A DNA stretch of 64,000 nucleotides from Rhodobacteraceae bacterium XHP0102. GTDB lineage: Bacteria > Pseudomonadota > Alphaproteobacteria > Rhodobacterales > Rhodobacteraceae. A program made the translations under genes and the position numbers. Below, in pieces: positions 56,955 through 64,000 of this stretch. Location: NCBI GenBank assembly GCA_025751475.1, contig JAOWLD010000002.1, forward strand, positions 62,001 through 126,000, given 5' to 3'. Within the stretch, counting starts at the first letter, position 1, and every line of letters starts with the position of its first letter. The notes below the pieces were generated by a model, which searched no databases, was not told the origin of the DNA, and worked only from the letters and a program-made list of their open reading frames with translations.

Positions 56955-57788
56955 TCAAGGGCGGGTCAGCAAGATCAACTCCACCCGATCATTGCGCGGG
57001 CTCATCGGATCAGGAATCGCAGGGAGGCGATCTGCATGGCCTGTCACACGGACAACCCGCTGTGGATCAAAGCCCGCCTGTTCAAGCAAAATACGCATTT
57101 GCTGCGCCTGATCTGCGGATCGCATCCATCGGGTTTCCTCGGCCACCATCACAGGCTGTGCCCGTACATGGCCTGTCAGCGCCAATGGGTTGGTCACGAT
57201 ATCAAACAGGTCCACCAAAACGGGGGCCAGCACGCGCAAAATATCCCCCGCCGTTCCATCAGCGCCAAACAAAGCGGCGTCTGGTCGGGAAAATATTTCA
57301 ATGATCAGCCCCTCATCACTGACCCGCATTTGCAAATGCGCAAGCGCCTGTTGCACCACGGGGTCTTGCGCTGCGAGCGCGGCAAGAAATTGATTGGCCT
57401 CCTGCAACTGCTGATCACCAAGCGCCTGATCGCCATAATCTGTGCCGCTTGCCCCTAGGCTTTGGCGCCCCTCGGTTGGTCTGCGATTGGTCGCACCCGT
57501 GCCCAGTTGCGCCGCCGTCAATTCTGAAAACGGACTTTCGCCGCCAAAGGCACCTTCACCGCCACCAGAAATTCGGGCAATCGGAACATTCGGGCTGAAA
57601 TAATCAGCGATCCCTTTGCGTTGCTGTTCGGTTGTCGCATTCAGCAGCCACATCAACATGAAAAAAGCCATCATCGCGGTCACGAAATCGGCATAGGCGA
57701 CTTTCCATGCACCGCCGTGATGACCGTCCCCCGCAACGACCTTCTTGCGTTTGATAATGATGGGCCGATTTTTCAAATCATCTGCCAT
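56955..57788 (-). CDS. motB: Flagellar motor stator protein MotB
   Basis: A 277-residue protein with the MotB anchor: AWKVAYADFVTAMMAFFMLMWLL holds the single membrane helix and the proton-binding Asp (YADF, about residue 34). The linker (about 65-140) is followed by an OmpA-like peptidoglycan-binding domain ending TGHADRLPAIPDPMSPRNDRVELILL (short: PMSPRNDRVELILL). ATG at 57788 chosen; a longer frame to 57845 adds unlike residues. motA lies 11 kb away. Confidence 0.94.
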   Translation of the reverse strand: MADDLKNRPIIIKRKKVVAGDGHHGGAWKVAYADFVTAMMAFFMLMWLLNATTEQQRKGIADYFSPNVPIARISGGGEGAFGGESPFSELTAAQLGTGATNRRPTEGRQSLGASGTDYGDQALGDQQLQEANQFLAALAAQDPVVQQALAHLQMRVSDEGLIIEIFSRPDAALFGADGTAGDILRVLAPVLVDLFDIVTNPLALTGHVRAQPVMVAEETRWMRSADQAQQMRILLEQAGFDPQRVVRVTGHADRLPAIPDPMSPRNDRVELILLTRP

Positions 57789-57936
57789 GACGGCATCCAC
57801 ATTCCCAAAAACAAATCCATGCGCCGCGTTTTTGTATCGCCGCACTCTTTAGGATCAGGTAAACGCTTTTTGCACTTCGCCCTGAGCCGTGGTTAAGTGC
57901 GGCGGGTAAAGATGTGCTTACAGAGGATGAAAAGCG

Positions 57937-58374
57937 ATGGCGCGGATGATCTATGTTCTCAATGGCCCGAACCTTAATCTTCTGGGCAAGCGGGAGCCGC
58001 ATATTTACGGGCATGAAACATTGGCCGATGTCGAGCGCCGCTGCAAAGCCTTGCTGCCTGAGGGGTATGATCTTGCCTTGCGGCAATCCAATCATGAAGG
58101 CGAGATCATTGACTGGATTCACGAAGCGCGCGAGGCCGCTTGCGGTATCGTCATCAACCCAGGGGCCTATACCCATACGTCCATCGCGATTTATGATGCG
58201 CTTTGCGCCTATGAAGGTCCTGTGATCGAGGTCCATATCTCGAATGTGCATAAACGCGAAGCGTTCCGACATCACTCCTATGTCTCAGCCCGTGCAGAAG
58301 CGGTGATCGCAGGACTGGGCTTGGAGGGCTATGAGGCAGCAACGCGGCGGATATTGACCCTCACCGCAGGGTGA
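57937..58374 (+). CDS. aroQ: 3-dehydroquinate dehydratase, type II
   Basis: A 145-residue enzyme of normal length. N-terminal [19 protein letters not shown] contains the catalytic Tyr (HIYG) and Arg; [17 protein letters not shown] and [20 protein letters not shown] (catalytic His in HISN) follow. Third step of the shikimate pathway. It stands alone, divergent from motB and end-to-end with the convergent metallophosphoesterase gene. Confidence 0.96.
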   Translation: MARMIYVLNGPNLNLLGKREPHIYGHETLADVERRCKALLPEGYDLALRQSNHEGEIIDWIHEAREAACGIVINPGAYTHTSIAIYDALCAYEGPVIEVHISNVHKREAFRHHSYVSARAEAVIAGLGLEGYEAATRRILTLTAG

Positions 58375-59259
58375 TCAGCGCACGGCGCGCTCATGCCATA
58401 ATTTGCGGATATATGTTTCAATTACTGGGCCAAGCGGTTCTATATGATCGTCTGGGTCGATAGACTGCTCATGGCTGCGGGGCACTTCGACCAATTCCAG
58501 CTGGCCGTTCTCATGCTCGGCTATGGCGTGATGCGGCCCATCACGGCGCACCCAAGACCCACAATTGGCAAACACACCTTCCCCAGTATCGCTCAACTCG
58601 GGCAGGTGGCTGTGGCCGCAGATGATCCCATCCAATCCATCCCGCCTGCTGCGCTCAAGCGCCAAGCGTTTGAAGGACTGACCCAAAAGCGGCATCCCGC
58701 CCTCAATGGATTTACGCAAAGACCACCGCCTTTTGCGCGGCGTTTCTGCGGCTGTGCGGCGTGGATTGATCGGTTGAACATAGCCTTTTTCGGTCAGCCA
58801 TGACCAAATATTGTCCAAAGACTTGGACGAGCCTTTGACCAGCCGATTGTCGAATTGATCGCCGTGCATCACCAAATAGCGCCGACCATCCGCTGCCTTG
58901 TGGATGACGCGCTCTTCGATGCGCAGGCCAAACTTGCGCAGAACAAGCGGGCGCAGAACGGTTGGTAGAATCTCCCGCAGCTTTTCGTCATGATTGCCCG
59001 TGATGACGGTGACGCGCACCCTTGCCTCGCGGCGCAGGTGGAGAATGTCTGAAATCAGGTTTTGACATTCCTTGTTCCAAAACCAACGCTTTTCAAGTTT
59101 CCAACCATCAATGACATCGCCGACCAAAAAAAGATGACGGAATTCATAGCGGGCCATGACCCGCCGCACCGCCGCCAAATCGGAGGCTTTATGCCCCATA
59201 TGCAAATCTGACAGAAACAGACTTCGGATCTTGATCGGGGATGTGGCGTTCTCTGTCAT
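58375..59259 (-). CDS. plcP: PlcP-type metallophosphoesterase (phospholipase C-like)
   Basis: A 294-residue calcineurin-like phosphoesterase. Metal-binding motifs in order: SDLHMGH (about 16), GDVIDGW (about 47), GNHDE (about 88), HGDQFDN and CGHSHLP (about 198). GDVIDGWKLEKRWFW is the pattern of PlcP, the manganese phospholipase C that removes head groups from phospholipids under phosphate limitation in marine and rhizobial alphaproteobacteria. Annotation as LpxH (UDP-diacylglucosamine hydrolase) is the other reading; the coupled glycosyltransferase and the Pho box favour PlcP. Start ATG overlaps the stop of the glycosyltransferase (ATGA). Confidence 0.8.
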   Translation of the reverse strand: MTENATSPIKIRSLFLSDLHMGHKASDLAAVRRVMARYEFRHLFLVGDVIDGWKLEKRWFWNKECQNLISDILHLRREARVRVTVITGNHDEKLREILPTVLRPLVLRKFGLRIEERVIHKAADGRRYLVMHGDQFDNRLVKGSSKSLDNIWSWLTEKGYVQPINPRRTAAETPRKRRWSLRKSIEGGMPLLGQSFKRLALERSRRDGLDGIICGHSHLPELSDTGEGVFANCGSWVRRDGPHHAIAEHENGQLELVEVPRSHEQSIDPDDHIEPLGPVIETYIRKLWHERAVR

Positions 59260-60314
59260 AATTCGACAACGAGATTTTTGTGGAACACATCGGCCACTTC
59301 GGGCCATGAATAACGCGCTTTGGTTTTGTCATGCCGCTCTTGCGGGGTTCCTGCTGCACCGAGCGCGCGGGTCACGGCATCCAGAAGATCATCCTTTGAG
59401 ATCGCGCCAAGGATGGGGTCCTCTCCGATGATTTCCGCAGGGCCTGGCTCATCAAAGGCCGCAATCGGTAAACCCGAGGCCAAAGCCTCGATTAAGACAA
59501 TTCCGAATGTGTCGCTTTGCGAAGGAAAGACAAACACATCGGCATCCCGATAAGCATCAGCCAGCGCGCGGCCCGTCAAACTGCCTGTAAAGCGCGCATC
59601 AGGGTGGGATTTGCGCAACTGCTGTAAAAGGGGACCATCCCCAACCACAATCTTTTCCGCTGCAATCGGCAAGTCGAGAAAAGCCTCGATGTTCTTTTCC
59701 TTGGAGACCCGACCCACATAGAGCAGACGCGGGATTTGGTGTGGCTCGGGATCAGTGGCGGGGTAGAATAGGTCGTAGTCCACACCCCGCAGCAATCGCA
59801 CCATAGCAGCCGTGAACCCCGCCTTGCGCAATTGCCCCTCCACACGCGCGGTCGCCACAAAGACACAGGTCGATGCATTGTGAAATTTCCGCAAGACCGC
59901 CATCACAGTGGCCTCGGCCAAAGCGCGCAGAAATCGCGGAACGCGCAGCCCCACATAATGCGCAAAGTCGGTGTGATATGCGGTGGTAAAGGGGATGCCA
60001 TGCGCCTTGCAATAGCGCCACGCGGCCCAGCCCAATGGACCCTCCACCGCAATATGGATCGCATCTGGCGCGTAGCTTGCAATCATCTGACGCAAGGGCC
60101 GCGCGGGGAAAATGGCAAGCTCGATTTCTTGGTAGAATGGCAAAGCCACGCGGCGAAAATCTTCTGGCCCGATCACCCGCACCTCAACGCCACGCGCCTC
60201 CAAGGCAGTGATGATATTTTGATAGGTGCGCACAACACCATTGATCTGCCCGCCCCATGCATCGGAAATGATCAACACCCGTTTTGGCACGGGTTTTTGA
60301 GACATACCGCCCAT
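59256..60314 (-). CDS. agt: Family 4 glycosyltransferase, Agt-type diacylglycerol glucosyltransferase
   Basis: A 352-residue GT-B glycosyltransferase. N-terminal IISDAWGGQINGVVRTYQNI, the acceptor-side TAYHTDFAHYVGLRVPR and the C-terminal nucleotide-sugar motif FPSQSDTFGIVLIEALASGLP (EALASG with upstream Glu) are visible. These match Agt enzymes that add sugar to diacylglycerol released by PlcP, giving glycolipids that replace phospholipids. GAGGC stands about five bases before the ATG at 60314; ATG at 60305 and TTG at 60338 are alternatives. First gene of the agt-plcP operon, with a Pho-box-like repeat 51 bases upstream. Sugar and product are inferred. Confidence 0.75.
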   Translation of the reverse strand: MGGMSQKPVPKRVLIISDAWGGQINGVVRTYQNIITALEARGVEVRVIGPEDFRRVALPFYQEIELAIFPARPLRQMIASYAPDAIHIAVEGPLGWAAWRYCKAHGIPFTTAYHTDFAHYVGLRVPRFLRALAEATVMAVLRKFHNASTCVFVATARVEGQLRKAGFTAAMVRLLRGVDYDLFYPATDPEPHQIPRLLYVGRVSKEKNIEAFLDLPIAAEKIVVGDGPLLQQLRKSHPDARFTGSLTGRALADAYRDADVFVFPSQSDTFGIVLIEALASGLPIAAFDEPGPAEIIGEDPILGAISKDDLLDAVTRALGAAGTPQERHDKTKARYSWPEVADVFHKNLVVEL

Positions 60315-60364
60315 CAAAGCCTCGCTTGGTTGCCGCAAACCTTGCTTTCCCTTGCCGTGTGTTT

Positions 60365-60382
60365 GTGACAGATGCGTGTCAG
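60365..60382 (-). promoter_or_regulatory. Pho-box-like direct repeat upstream of agt-plcP
   Basis: On the minus strand the sequence reads CTGACAC-GCAT-CTGTCAC: two 7-base repeats, 11 bases apart, close to the alphaproteobacterial Pho box CTGTCAT-N4-CTGTCAT (two mismatches in the first half, one in the second). It is 51 bases ahead of the chosen agt ATG and points at it, a normal PhoB activator position. PhoB binding is inferred. Confidence 0.65.
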
Positions 60383-60441
60383 CCCGAATAATTCGTGCGA
60401 TTATTCTTCACCTTGCAGTTCCATCACAACAGACCACTGTA

Positions 60442-61254
60442 TCAGAGGCTGAGAGACTCCAACCACGCTGCCGTATGGGGCAGATGCTCAATTTGGTCGC
60501 GCACCTCCAAAATCAGATGAGGCGCTTCGTCTAGCTCGGCAATGGCCTTGAGAATTGGTTGCCACGCAATCCGCCCTTGCCCTGGATGCCAATGGCGATC
60601 TGCATAGCCATCTGCATCTTGCAAATGCACATGGCCCAAATGCCCTGCCGCCGCTGTGATGAAATCGACCACTGGGGGCGCATGGAAACATCCATGTGCC
60701 AAATCCGCATGACCTGTATCAATCGATAGTTTCAGATGGGGATGATCGATCTGCTGCACGAGGGTTCTGCGCAAATTCGGATCACTATCCTCGATATTTT
60801 CAATCACCAAATCGCAGCCAATATCGGAGGCTCGTGGCAAAACCGCGGCTAGGCAATCGGAGGCCGCCGCGCACATAGCGGGAATCGAATCTGGATAATT
60901 ATACCGATTGAGCTGATCCCAATAGGAAAACGGGCTATGGATCACCATGTGCTTGGCTGAAAGCGCCTCGGCAATCTCCAGTGCTTTGAGAAAGCGCGCT
61001 TGCACAATCGCGCGAATATCCCGATCAGGGTTGGCAAGGTCCAGCCCAAAAAATGGGCCATGGATGCCACGGTGGGCGTTATGCGGCACAAGTGCCTTTT
61101 GATAATAGGCGACAAGATCGCTGCAATCCCCCGCAATCAAGTCAGGCGCTACGAAATCCTGAATTTCAATCGGGCGCTCTTGGTCGCAGATCCATGTCTT
61201 CAGTGTCTCAAATCCTGAACGGGTGAGCGCCACCCCAATAGGCGAAAGGGCCAT
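60442..61254 (-). CDS. Sugar phosphate isomerase/epimerase-like TIM barrel protein
   Basis: A 270-residue AP-endonuclease-2 superfamily protein. Likely metal ligands are Glu in VIENIED (about 150), Asp/His in LSIDTGHADLAHG (about 178), His in HVHLQDADGYADRH (about 209) and Glu in LILEVRD (about 247). No substrate can be assigned. It follows the EEP-family gene by 50 bases on the same strand as the ugp genes, so it probably belongs to that transcript. Confidence 0.82.
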   Translation of the reverse strand: MALSPIGVALTRSGFETLKTWICDQERPIEIQDFVAPDLIAGDCSDLVAYYQKALVPHNAHRGIHGPFFGLDLANPDRDIRAIVQARFLKALEIAEALSAKHMVIHSPFSYWDQLNRYNYPDSIPAMCAAASDCLAAVLPRASDIGCDLVIENIEDSDPNLRRTLVQQIDHPHLKLSIDTGHADLAHGCFHAPPVVDFITAAAGHLGHVHLQDADGYADRHWHPGQGRIAWQPILKAIAELDEAPHLILEVRDQIEHLPHTAAWLESLSL

Positions 61255-61304
61255 GATTTTAATCCTTATGAAACTGCCAAATGATCAAGCTGGAGTCCAA
61301 ACGG

Positions 61305-62297
61305 TCAGAGGGCACATCGGCACCATATGGCGTCATGGTCAGACAACACATCGCCACTTTCCGTGACGGATGGGATGATCCGTCCCTCAATGGCCCGTAA
61401 ATCGCGCAAGGCGAACCAATCGAGCTTCATTTTTCGGGTGGGGTGCGGCGTGAGCAGGCTTGGCCGTGTTGTCGTGCCTTCGGGGTTTACATCCCACGAA
61501 TAGCCCTGCGCACGGGCAAGATCGAACAATCCTTCATCCTGCCAATCAAAATTGGGCGGCATATGATTGCCAGTGTTGAGGTCGCCACCTATGACCACGG
61601 GCATATTTGGCGCAAATTCGTCAATCGCATCGAGTAGATGGGCAAATTGCGCCATCCGATGCTTGCCGTCCGCATTGCTTTCCAAATGGGTGGAGACAGC
61701 GCAAATCGGGCCTGCCTCTGTTTCGGTTACAGCCAATAACGCCATGCGTCCGCCAACGCGCGGTTGGTTCGGATCGACATTCGTATCCGTCACAAACCAA
61801 TGCCCGTGGTGATCGAGGCGCACCATGGTCACCCGCGTCATCGGTGCGCGCGAAAGAATGGCATTTCCATGCCATCCGCGCACGTTTTCGGTATCCTCAC
61901 AATAGGGCAGCTCGGTTTCACCGCCCAATCCCATTTCAAAGAATTCAACCCCATAGGCATAGGCCATACCCATTGCCTTCGCCATTTCAGATGTTGTGTG
62001 GCGCTGTGCGGTGCGTGCCATGCCACAATCCATTTCAGAGAGCAGAACCAAATCAGGGGCAAAGGGCACAAGTTGGGCGGCTGATTGTTCGGGGAACAAA
62101 CAGCGCTCTAGGTTCCATGCAACGACCGATATCTGTGCGGGCAATTTTGAGGATGCAGCGTTCCCGCCCAATTCGACAGAATTCATCGCCTCAATCTGGT
62201 TCAAAAGGTCGATATGCGCCTGACGCGTTTTGGGCGCACGCAGAATACGGGTGCGCATTTGCTCTTCGATAATGGGCAATTCCGAAACAATCATCAT
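61305..62297 (-). CDS. Endonuclease/exonuclease/phosphatase family protein
   Basis: A 330-residue EEP-fold hydrolase. Order of motifs: [16 protein letters not shown] (catalytic Glu, about 92), [24 protein letters not shown] (His), GGDLNTG (Asp and Asn), KLDWF and LSDHDAI (final Asp/His). All metal and catalytic positions seem intact. No signal peptide is visible, so it is probably cytoplasmic. It overlaps the ugpC stop (ATGA), so translation is coupled; a phosphodiesterase for imported glycerophosphodiesters is my inference. Confidence 0.85.
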   Translation of the reverse strand: MMIVSELPIIEEQMRTRILRAPKTRQAHIDLLNQIEAMNSVELGGNAASSKLPAQISVVAWNLERCLFPEQSAAQLVPFAPDLVLLSEMDCGMARTAQRHTTSEMAKAMGMAYAYGVEFFEMGLGGETELPYCEDTENVRGWHGNAILSRAPMTRVTMVRLDHHGHWFVTDTNVDPNQPRVGGRMALLAVTETEAGPICAVSTHLESNADGKHRMAQFAHLLDAIDEFAPNMPVVIGGDLNTGNHMPPNFDWQDEGLFDLARAQGYSWDVNPEGTTTRPSLLTPHPTRKMKLDWFALRDLRAIEGRIIPSVTESGDVLSDHDAIWCRCAL

Positions 62298-63340
62298 GAA
62301 AGGCGCCGCCCCGATTTTGCGTCAAACAAAGACACTGCATTTAGCGGCATCGAGAAGCGTGACATCCCTGTTGTGACATCATGGTCTTTTGGCACATGAA
62401 CCGTTATAGACTGCTCCTCCAAGCGCCCATGCAGCAGACGATGCGCGCCCAGTTCTTCAATGATGTCCACATGGATCGACAAAGACCCATTTGGGTCTGG
62501 CACGATATCCTCGGGGCGGATGCCCAGGGTCACTGTTTCATCAATATCAGCTGCCGCAATGTTCAAAACCTGATCAGCGAGACGAAGCCCCGCCCCCTCG
62601 CGCGTCACCTGCAACAGGTTCATAGGCGGTGCCCCCATAAAGGAGGCCACAAAGGTGGAGGCAGGGGTTTTATAGATTTCGGCAGGCGTGCCAATTTGCT
62701 CGATTACACCCCCATTCATAACGATGATGCGATCCGCCATGGTCATGGCCTCGACCTGATCATGGGTGACATAGACAGACGTTACCCCAAGGCGGCGTTG
62801 GAGCGCTTTAATCTCGATGCGCATTTGATTGCGCAGCTTCGCGTCCAAATTCGACAAAGGCTCGTCAAAGAGAAACAGCGCGGGGTCGCGCACGATCGCC
62901 CGCCCCATGGCCACGCGTTGGCGTTGCCCGCCCGAAAGTTGGCTGGGTTTGCGATCCAGATAGTCGCTGAGGTTCAGCATCTTGGCGGCCTCTTCCACCT
63001 TGGCCGCAATCACATCCCGTGGAACGGCGCGGTTCTTAAGGCCATAGCCGATATTGTTGCGCACGCTCATATGCGGATAAAGCGCGTAGTTCTGAAACAC
63101 CATCGCAATATCACGGTCGGCAGGGTCAATGTCATTCACCACCCGACCCCCGATCTGCAGAACACCGTCCGAGATATCCTCAAGCCCTGCAATCATCCGC
63201 AGCATGGTGGATTTGCCGCAACCAGAGGGTCCGACCAGAACCACAAATTCCCCATCTTCAATATGGAAGCTTGCGGGTTTAACCGCTTCAAACCCATTGG
63301 GATAGATTTTTTGCACCGCATCAAAATGGACGACAGCCAT
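62294..63340 (-). CDS. ugpC: ABC transporter ATP-binding protein, UgpC/MalK type
   Basis: A 348-residue ATPase. Walker [10 protein letters not shown] (about 37), signature [15 protein letters not shown] (about 134), Walker [13 protein letters not shown] and switch His in [16 protein letters not shown], then a C-terminal TOBE regulatory domain (about 235-345). The order permease-ATPase and the UgpE-like permease favour sn-glycerol-3-phosphate or glycerophosphocholine uptake. ATG at 63340; TTG at 63343 is not needed. The lone mapping to UgpC is by context, since MalK-type ATPases look alike. Confidence 0.85.
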   Translation of the reverse strand: MAVVHFDAVQKIYPNGFEAVKPASFHIEDGEFVVLVGPSGCGKSTMLRMIAGLEDISDGVLQIGGRVVNDIDPADRDIAMVFQNYALYPHMSVRNNIGYGLKNRAVPRDVIAAKVEEAAKMLNLSDYLDRKPSQLSGGQRQRVAMGRAIVRDPALFLFDEPLSNLDAKLRNQMRIEIKALQRRLGVTSVYVTHDQVEAMTMADRIIVMNGGVIEQIGTPAEIYKTPASTFVASFMGAPPMNLLQVTREGAGLRLADQVLNIAAADIDETVTLGIRPEDIVPDPNGSLSIHVDIIEELGAHRLLHGRLEEQSITVHVPKDHDVTTGMSRFSMPLNAVSLFDAKSGRRLS

Positions 63341-63352
63341 CAATATATTCCT

Positions 63353-64000
63353 TTATTTGTCGCTTTCTGTCAGGCCTTTGACGAACCAGCTTTGGAAGAA
63401 AACCACGATCAGGACAGGCGGGATCACAGCGATCAGCGCCAAAAGATTGCCGCGCCCGTATTCAGGAAGGTTGGTGCCTTCGAAGACCTGAATGATCTGC
63501 TTGATGCCCCGCACAAGCGTGTACATATCTTCTTCGGTGGTGATCATGGTTGGCCACAAATACTGGTTCCACCCATAAACAAACATGATAATGAACATCG
63601 CCGCGATCATCGTGCGCGACAGGGGCACCAGAATGTCGATAAAGAATTTCACGGGGCCTGCCCCATCAATCCGCGCGGCTGCCACCAATTCCTCGGGAAC
63701 CGACAGGAAGAATTGCCGAAAGAAAAACGTGGCGGTTGCAGAGGCGATCAACGGAATGATCAACCCCTGATAGGTGTTCAACATTCCTAAGGATTGCACG
63801 ATTTCGTAGGAGGGCAGAATCCGTACCTCCAAGGGCAAAAGCAGCGTTGTGAAAATCGCCCAAAACGCCAGTGTTGCAAACCGCAAACGAAAATAGACAA
63901 TCGCATAGGCGGCCATCATGCCCAGAATGATTTTGCCAACCGCAAAACCGATGCCGAGGATGAATGAGTTTATCAACATCGACACGCCTGTGTTTTCACC
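63353..64000 (-). CDS. ugpE: ABC transporter permease UgpE, N-terminus missing
   Basis: Partial: the frame runs open to the right window edge (residues before the visible ATG read GENTGVS). It shows four or five membrane helices and the cytoplasmic loop EELVAAARIDGAGPVKF (EAA motif). FVYGWNQYLWPTMIT and DMYTLVRGIKQI near the C-terminus resemble UgpE of sn-glycerol-3-phosphate transporters. ugpC begins 12 bases downstream. ugpA and the binding protein are expected to the right, outside the window. Confidence 0.85.
   Translation of the reverse strand, partial: GENTGVSMLINSFILGIGFAVGKIILGMMAAYAIVYFRLRFATLAFWAIFTTLLLPLEVRILPSYEIVQSLGMLNTYQGLIIPLIASATATFFFRQFFLSVPEELVAAARIDGAGPVKFFIDILVPLSRTMIAAMFIIMFVYGWNQYLWPTMITTEEDMYTLVRGIKQIIQVFEGTNLPEYGRGNLLALIAVIPPVLIVVFFQSWFVKGLTESDK

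Noticed and set aside
58375-59259. LpxH (lipid A synthesis) for the metallophosphoesterase
   Set aside because: Metal motifs are shared, but the DGWKLEKRWFW block, the coupled GT4 enzyme and the Pho-box-like site fit PlcP better; many Alphaproteobacteria use LpxI for the lipid A step.
62381-63790. 469-codon open frame on the plus strand opposite ugpC and ugpE
   Set aside because: It lies antisense to two clearly recognised ABC genes, has no Shine-Dalgarno-supported start or recognisable domain, and is rich in His and Arg, as expected of an antisense frame in codon-biased DNA.

Overview
The window looks like a piece of the chromosome of an alphaproteobacterium of the Rhodobacteraceae (Roseobacter/Rhodobacter group). 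The grounds are the block gyrB-recF-dnaN-dnaA-rpsT followed by mutM, ubiE and ubiB; the alphaproteobacterial flagellin regulators FlaF and FlbT and a DUF1217 protein inside one large flagellar cluster; and a PlcP/Agt-type lipid-remodelling pair beside ugp transporter genes. No tRNA, rRNA, insertion sequence, prophage or CRISPR array was seen.

Region 1 (1-13.1 kb) is mixed housekeeping: the start of leuC, a TPP-dependent enzyme, an FMN reductase, a split MnmC-like pair (FAD oxidoreductase and MnmD), an EamA transporter, a lytic transglycosylase, dapA-smpB, a sulfurtransferase-acetyltransferase-aminotransferase run, a queuosine-precursor transporter and a hemerythrin. Between the last two genes lies a compact non-coding interval holding a perfect DnaA box, an 18-codon reading frame with a near-perfect Shine-Dalgarno, a downstream anti-Shine-Dalgarno and an intrinsic terminator. 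This is the least explained small structure in the window.

Region 2 (13.1-25.1 kb) is the replication and repair block gyrB, (LysE exporter), recF, dnaN, dnaA, rpsT, a crotonase, mutM (apparent TTG start), then ubiE-ubiB. About 0.55 kb upstream of dnaA has no gene.

Region 3 (25.1-57.8 kb) is a near-complete flagellar cluster in several divergent operons: flgD-fliK; rod-binding protein and a FlgN-like chaperone; fliC-flaF-flbT-DUF1217; fliI; flgBC-fliE-fliQ-flgFGAH and a FliL paralogue; FliJ-like protein-flhB-fliR-flhA-SltF-like lytic enzyme; motA with a 667-aa periplasmic protein; MotE-like, coiled-coil protein and fliL; fliF-fliH-like-fliN-fliP; flgI-flgL-flgK; flgE; motB. fliG, fliM, fliD and fliS are absent here. 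flgL is frameshifted at a seven-base G tract. CtrA-like TTAA-N7-TTAA derivatives recur in the flagellar intergenic regions. Four conserved-looking proteins of unknown role are embedded in these operons.

Region 4 (57.9-64 kb) carries aroQ and then a phosphorus-related stretch read leftwards: ugpE (cut by the window end), ugpC, an endonuclease/exonuclease/phosphatase-family enzyme and a TIM-barrel isomerase-like enzyme, followed by a glycosyltransferase-metallophosphoesterase pair (Agt-PlcP type) with a Pho-box-like direct repeat just upstream. Together they suggest uptake and breakdown of glycerophosphate compounds and replacement of phospholipids by glycolipids under phosphate limitation.
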